A stretch of 7,820 nt of DNA from JADKIH01 sp964486655 (GTDB taxonomy: Bacteria; Bacteroidota; Bacteroidia; AKYH767-A; 2013-40CM-41-45). The position numbers and the translations under genes were made by a program. Each line of letters begins with the position of its first letter. Position 1 is the stretch's first letter. This document shows positions 4,797-7,820 of the stretch, one piece after another. The notes under the pieces are model-generated. The model did no database searches. It was not told the DNA's origin and saw only the letters and a program-made list of their open reading frames with translations. Location of the stretch: positions 1 through 7,820 of the forward strand of contig CAZAON010000313.1 in NCBI GenBank assembly GCA_964486655.1. The letters are read 5' to 3'.

Positions 4797-6734
4797 TTAA
4801 TTAAGTCCGAGGGTTGTATTTACCTCATCCTTAACAAGTTTAATGAATTCTTCTAATGTAAATGTGCCAAGATCGCCCTGCCCGTGACGGCGTACGGAAA
4901 CCTTGTTTTCGTTGAACTCTTTTTCGCCTATGATTAGCATAAAAGGCACCTTTTTTACTTCGGCATCCCTGATTTTCTTGCCAATCTTCTCATCCCTATT
5001 GTCAACGAGCCCGCGAATATCGGAATTTAATAGTAATTGTAAAAGTTTTTTCGCGTGATCATTATACTTTTCGCTGATCGGAAGGATATTTATTTGTGTG
5101 GGAGCCAGCCAGATAGGGAAATTTCCCGCGAAATGCTCTATTAAGAAACCAATAAATCTTTCATGGGTTCCCAAAGGAGCCCTGTGAATGCAAATCGGCG
5201 TCTCCATGTCATTACCGGAACTCCGGTAAGTAAGTCCGAAACGTGCCGGAACCGCAAAATCCACCTGGTTTGTCGCCAGGGTAAATTCCCGTCCGATCGC
5301 ACTCCATACCTGAACATCTATTTTCGGTCCGTAAAAGGCTGCCTCATCCTGAACTTCGATATACGGAATATTAGATTCGATAAGAACCTTTCGAACCATG
5401 TCTTCAGTCTCTTTCCATAACTCCGGATTATCGACGTATTTCTTTCCAAGCTTTTTAGGATCGTGAAGTGAGAAACGCATCACATATTTTTCGATGTTGA
5501 AGATTTTGAAATACTTCAGATACATATCGTTTACGGCGCGGAATTCTTCGGCGAATTGTTCTTTCGTACAGTAAATATGTGCATCATTCATCTGCAAACA
5601 ACGAACACGCATTAATCCGAATAACTCACCCGACTGCTCATAACGATAGCATGTGCCGTATTCGGCTAAGCGTAAAGGAAGATCGCGATAGGAGAGGTTT
5701 AGTTCCTTGAATATCTTATGATGATGCGGACAGTTCATGGCCTTGAGATAATACTTTTCACCCTCAAGAATCATCGGCGGATACATGCTGTCTTCGTAGT
5801 AGGGAAGGTGACCGCTTGTGCGATACATCGATTCCTTTGCAATGTGCGGTGTACGAACCCGCTTATAGCCGGCTGCCTGCTCGGTTGCTTTTGCCAATTT
5901 TTCAAGCTGCTCGATAATCACACCTCCGTTTGGAAGCCAGAGTGGTAAACCCGGACCCACATCATCGTCGAAAGTGAATATCTCCATCTCTTTCCCGATC
6001 TTTCTGTGATCGCGTTTCTTGGCTTCTTCGAGCATTAGTAAGTACTCGTCGAGCTGACTTTTCTTCGGAAATGTTATACCATATATTCGGGTAAGCTGCT
6101 TATTGTTTTCGTCGCCTCTCCAATAGGCACCGGCTATGTTCATCAGCTTCGCGGCTTTTATAAACCCTGTGTCCGGAATATGAGGTCCGCGACAGAGGTC
6201 AGTAAAATTACCCTGCGTGTAAAAGGTGATTTTTCCGTCCTCTAAATCCTGTAAAAGGTCGAGTTTATATTCATCTCCTTTTTCCTTGAAGTAGCTGATC
6301 GCTTTCTCCTTGGTAATTTCTTCACGAATATATTTGTTGCCCTTGCGTGCAAGTTCAAGCATTTTATCCTCGATCTTTTTGAAGTCTTCGGGAGAAATCG
6401 TTTGACCGCCGAGGTCTACGTCGTAATAGAATCCATTGTCTACGGGCGGACCGATACCGAATTTAACACCGGGATAAAGAGATTCGAGCGCTTCGGCCAT
6501 CAGGTGAGCGGAAGAATGCCACATGGTTGATTTACCGTCGCGGTCGTCCCACGTCAGAAACTGAACCGTGGCATCTGAATGGATCGGGCGTGTGGCATCC
6601 CAAATCTCTCCGTTTACTCGGGCCGAAAGGACGTTTCTGGCAAGTCCTTCGCTGATACTTTTGGCAATCTCTAAGGAGGTAGTCCCTTCCGGGTATTCCC
6701 TTACTTTCTGGTCGGGAAAGGTAATTTTAATCAT
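4797..6734 (-). CDS. thrS: Threonyl-tRNA synthetase
   Basis: The 645-aa class II synthetase charges tRNA-Thr. An N-terminal TGS domain (1-61) is followed by the editing domain with HSSAH (His73, His77) and DLCRGPH (Cys181, His185), the four residues that hydrolyse Ser-tRNA-Thr, so editing should be intact. The catalytic core has zinc ligands Cys335 (MNCPHH), His386 (DAHIYC) and His517 (CIHRAPLG). It also has motif 2 around YRYEQSGELFGLMRVR (363-378) and motif 3 THERFIGFL (523-531). The anticodon-binding domain covers about 545-645, with VDNRDEKIGKKIRDAE. I chose ATG 6732-6734 (MIKITFPDQK) because it aligns with the family N-terminus. The frame also extends 21 codons upstream to a TTG, but that stretch merely translates the heptamer array. 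It is the first gene of the operon; its stop precedes the infC Shine-Dalgarno sequence by 14 nt. Motif 2 is followed by CLQMNDAH, where E. coli has GFTQDDAH. Confidence 0.98.
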   Translation of the reverse strand: MIKITFPDQKVREYPEGTTSLEIAKSISEGLARNVLSARVNGEIWDATRPIHSDATVQFLTWDDRDGKSTMWHSSAHLMAEALESLYPGVKFGIGPPVDNGFYYDVDLGGQTISPEDFKKIEDKMLELARKGNKYIREEITKEKAISYFKEKGDEYKLDLLQDLEDGKITFYTQGNFTDLCRGPHIPDTGFIKAAKLMNIAGAYWRGDENNKQLTRIYGITFPKKSQLDEYLLMLEEAKKRDHRKIGKEMEIFTFDDDVGPGLPLWLPNGGVIIEQLEKLAKATEQAAGYKRVRTPHIAKESMYRTSGHLPYYEDSMYPPMILEGEKYYLKAMNCPHHHKIFKELNLSYRDLPLRLAEYGTCYRYEQSGELFGLMRVRCLQMNDAHIYCTKEQFAEEFRAVNDMYLKYFKIFNIEKYVMRFSLHDPKKLGKKYVDNPELWKETEDMVRKVLIESNIPYIEVQDEAAFYGPKIDVQVWSAIGREFTLATNQVDFAVPARFGLTYRSSGNDMETPICIHRAPLGTHERFIGFLIEHFAGNFPIWLAPTQINILPISEKYNDHAKKLLQLLLNSDIRGLVDNRDEKIGKKIRDAEVKKVPFMLIIGEKEFNENKVSVRRHGQGDLGTFTLEEFIKLVKDEVNTTLGLN

Positions 6735-6746
6735 AGGCGCGAAGAT

Positions 6747-6788
6747 AAGGACTAAGTACGAAGTACCAAGTAATAAGTACAAAGTACC
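6747..6788. repeat. Heptamer tandem array before thrS (AAGTACN, six units)
   Basis: On the + strand the units are AAGGACT, AAGTACG, AAGTACC, AAGTAAT, AAGTACA and AAGTACC, six contiguous 7-mers. The array ends 12 nt before the thrS start codon, so it lies in the thrS leader. The first unit equals, in opposite orientation, the unit of the rpmI-rplT array. Repeated GTAC could form small local hairpins in the mRNA. Confidence 0.8.
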
Positions 6789-6849
6789 CCGACACAAGTT
6801 TCAATTATTTTTAAGGTGTAATAAGACGGGAATCCTATTTTAGAAGGAA

Positions 6850-6879
6850 CAATTTATCCATTCAGTAAGGATTTTGCAA
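6850..6879 (-). promoter_or_regulatory. Possible promoter of the thrS operon
   Basis: Read on the - strand, TTG (6877-6879) is followed after 20 nt by TAAATTG (6850-6856), one base short of TAnnTTTG. The spacing equals that of the kelch promoter. If used, the thrS leader would be about 110 nt and contain the heptamer array. The match is weak. Confidence 0.3.
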
Positions 6880-6957
6880 TTTCTAATTTTTGGCCAATTC
6901 TGGGTCTTGTTATGTGATTTTTTTTTAGAACTTTAAATAAATTTTAAACTAATTGCT

Positions 6958-7820
6958 ATGAAAAAAATTTCAACTTTATTATTATTTCTAATGCTAATAT
7001 CTGTATTGAAAGCTCAGCAATTTGTTGAAAGAAGTTTTGAGTCAAGCTTTACGACAACCTTTACTGCATCAGCAAAGGATTCTTCAGGAAACATTTTAGC
7101 AATCGGAACAAAGTCTAATGGAGGATTTATGATTGAAGGTGTAATTTCGAGGATAAATTTGAGAGGGCTCATGGACTACTATTTACCTATTTGGAGTTTC
7201 GCTGTTACGCGAATGAATGACATCATTTACACAAGTGATCACAATTATCTTATCTGCGGAAGGCTTGAGCAATGCGATGTTTTTGGGGTGTGGGGTGTTT
7301 TATCCAGGATAGATAGTAATGGAAATCTGATATGGACAAAGGAGATTAATCAGGATATAAGTAATTACACAGGGGATAACAATTTAAAAAAAGTTGCAGA
7401 ACTCTCCAATCAAAGTATTGTAACCATTGGCGATTCAACATTGTTTTATCTGAATTCAAGTGGTGATTCGATATGGGCTAAAGTAATAGGTTCGGATTTA
7501 AATGCGCTGGAAACAGATGGGTTGAAGTCACTCGTAGGGAGCGGTAATAACCTAATGATTCTAGATACTCTTGGTAATACAATTACACAGGCGGCTTTCA
7601 ACTCAACTGTCCTGCAAATTAAAAAATTATCATCCCAATCCTATCTTATTATAATTGACACTGAAGTTTTAATTGTGGATACTAATTTAAATGTAATTAA
7701 TCAGATTGATTTGCTGGCACTAAATTTCCAGCCTGCTCTCGTTGCTCTTGAAGGCAGCACTATCAGTTTCGCCAATGTTTCGGGAGATGCTTTCATTAGT
7801 CTTGATCATTCGTTAAATGT
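6958..7820 (+). CDS. Exported protein of unknown function, 3' end outside the window
   Basis: An ATG at 6958-6960 opens a frame with no stop to the window edge (287 complete codons). The N-terminus MKKISTLLLFLMLISVLKA is a clear Sec signal peptide, with cleavage likely before QQ at 20-21. The rest is beta-rich with loosely repeated blocks. IDSNGNLIWTKEI (118-130) and LNSSGDSIWAKVIG (165-178) share the pattern L/I-x-S-x-G-x-x-IW-x-K, and phrases such as GNILAIGTKSNGG and NQSIVTIGDS resemble beta-propeller strands of Bacteroidota surface proteins. I would expect a C-terminal T9SS sorting domain beyond the window, but it is not visible. No catalytic motif is seen. The leader is AT-rich without a Shine-Dalgarno sequence, and the gene looks more AT-rich than thrS. 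It is transcribed divergently from thrS. Confidence 0.85.
   Translation, partial: MKKISTLLLFLMLISVLKAQQFVERSFESSFTTTFTASAKDSSGNILAIGTKSNGGFMIEGVISRINLRGLMDYYLPIWSFAVTRMNDIIYTSDHNYLICGRLEQCDVFGVWGVLSRIDSNGNLIWTKEINQDISNYTGDNNLKKVAELSNQSIVTIGDSTLFYLNSSGDSIWAKVIGSDLNALETDGLKSLVGSGNNLMILDTLGNTITQAAFNSTVLQIKKLSSQSYLIIIDTEVLIVDTNLNVINQIDLLALNFQPALVALEGSTISFANVSGDAFISLDHSLN

Noticed and set aside
5163..5948. + strand ORFs opposite thrS
   Set aside because: They are antisense to a highly conserved synthetase and show no protein-family features.
6735..6797. 21-codon N-terminal extension of thrS from TTG at 6795-6797
   Set aside because: It encodes the heptamer array (a LYLLLGTSYLVL-type stretch), and family alignment places the N-terminus at MIKITF (ATG 6732-6734).
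6735..6850. T-box or E. coli-like thrS operator in the leader
   Set aside because: I see no T-box sequence, no specifier hairpin and no tRNA-like stem-loops, only the short GTAC repeats.

Overview
The window looks like chromosomal DNA from a member of the Bacteroidota. Three things support this. There is a secreted kelch-repeat protein with a C-terminal type IX secretion (T9SS) sorting domain. A promoter matches the Bacteroidota pattern TTG-N20-TAnnTTTG. Most genes have A-rich leaders without a Shine-Dalgarno sequence. The ThrRS motif-2 region (LQMNDAHIYC) and the Pro/Arg-rich N-terminus of IF3 remind me of Chitinophagia/Sphingobacteriia-type genomes, but I cannot place the organism more precisely.

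Layout, left to right. (1) Positions 3-422 (+): the 3' part of a bacterial PH-domain protein ending in a SHOCT motif. (2) Positions 423-751: the gap between two convergent genes, holding a perfect 17-bp palindrome and a 230-bp element bounded by about 42-bp imperfect inverted repeats. (3) Positions 752-2803 (-): a 683-aa exported protein with twelve kelch-like repeats and a T9SS type A sorting domain, with a good promoter just upstream. (4) Positions 2853-3446: a gene-free stretch with five REP-like palindromes (GTCCC-N3-GGGAC), three tandem 12-mers and the rplT terminator. (5) Positions 3447-6734 (-): the classical translation operon thrS-infC-rpmI-rplT. (6) Positions 6735-6957: a divergent intergenic region. 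(7) Positions 6958-7820 (+): the 5' part of an exported protein of unknown function, running off the window.

The translation operon is the core. It encodes threonyl-tRNA synthetase, initiation factor IF3 and ribosomal proteins bL35 and bL20, and ends in a clear intrinsic terminator. The most interesting point is infC. Its reading frame has no ATG, GTG or TTG before the conserved IF3 domain. A near-perfect Shine-Dalgarno sequence (AAGGAGGT) sits 4 nt before an in-frame AUA codon. This implies a 204-aa IF3 started at a non-canonical codon that IF3 itself could discriminate against, analogous to the AUU autoregulation of E. coli infC. A naive ORF call starting at the first canonical codon would lose the whole N-terminal domain. 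The same operon carries two related 7-bp tandem arrays (unit AAGGACT and variants), one just before thrS and one between rpmI and rplT. I see no phage, transposase, CRISPR or defence genes. The novelty here lies in start-codon regulation and non-coding repeats.
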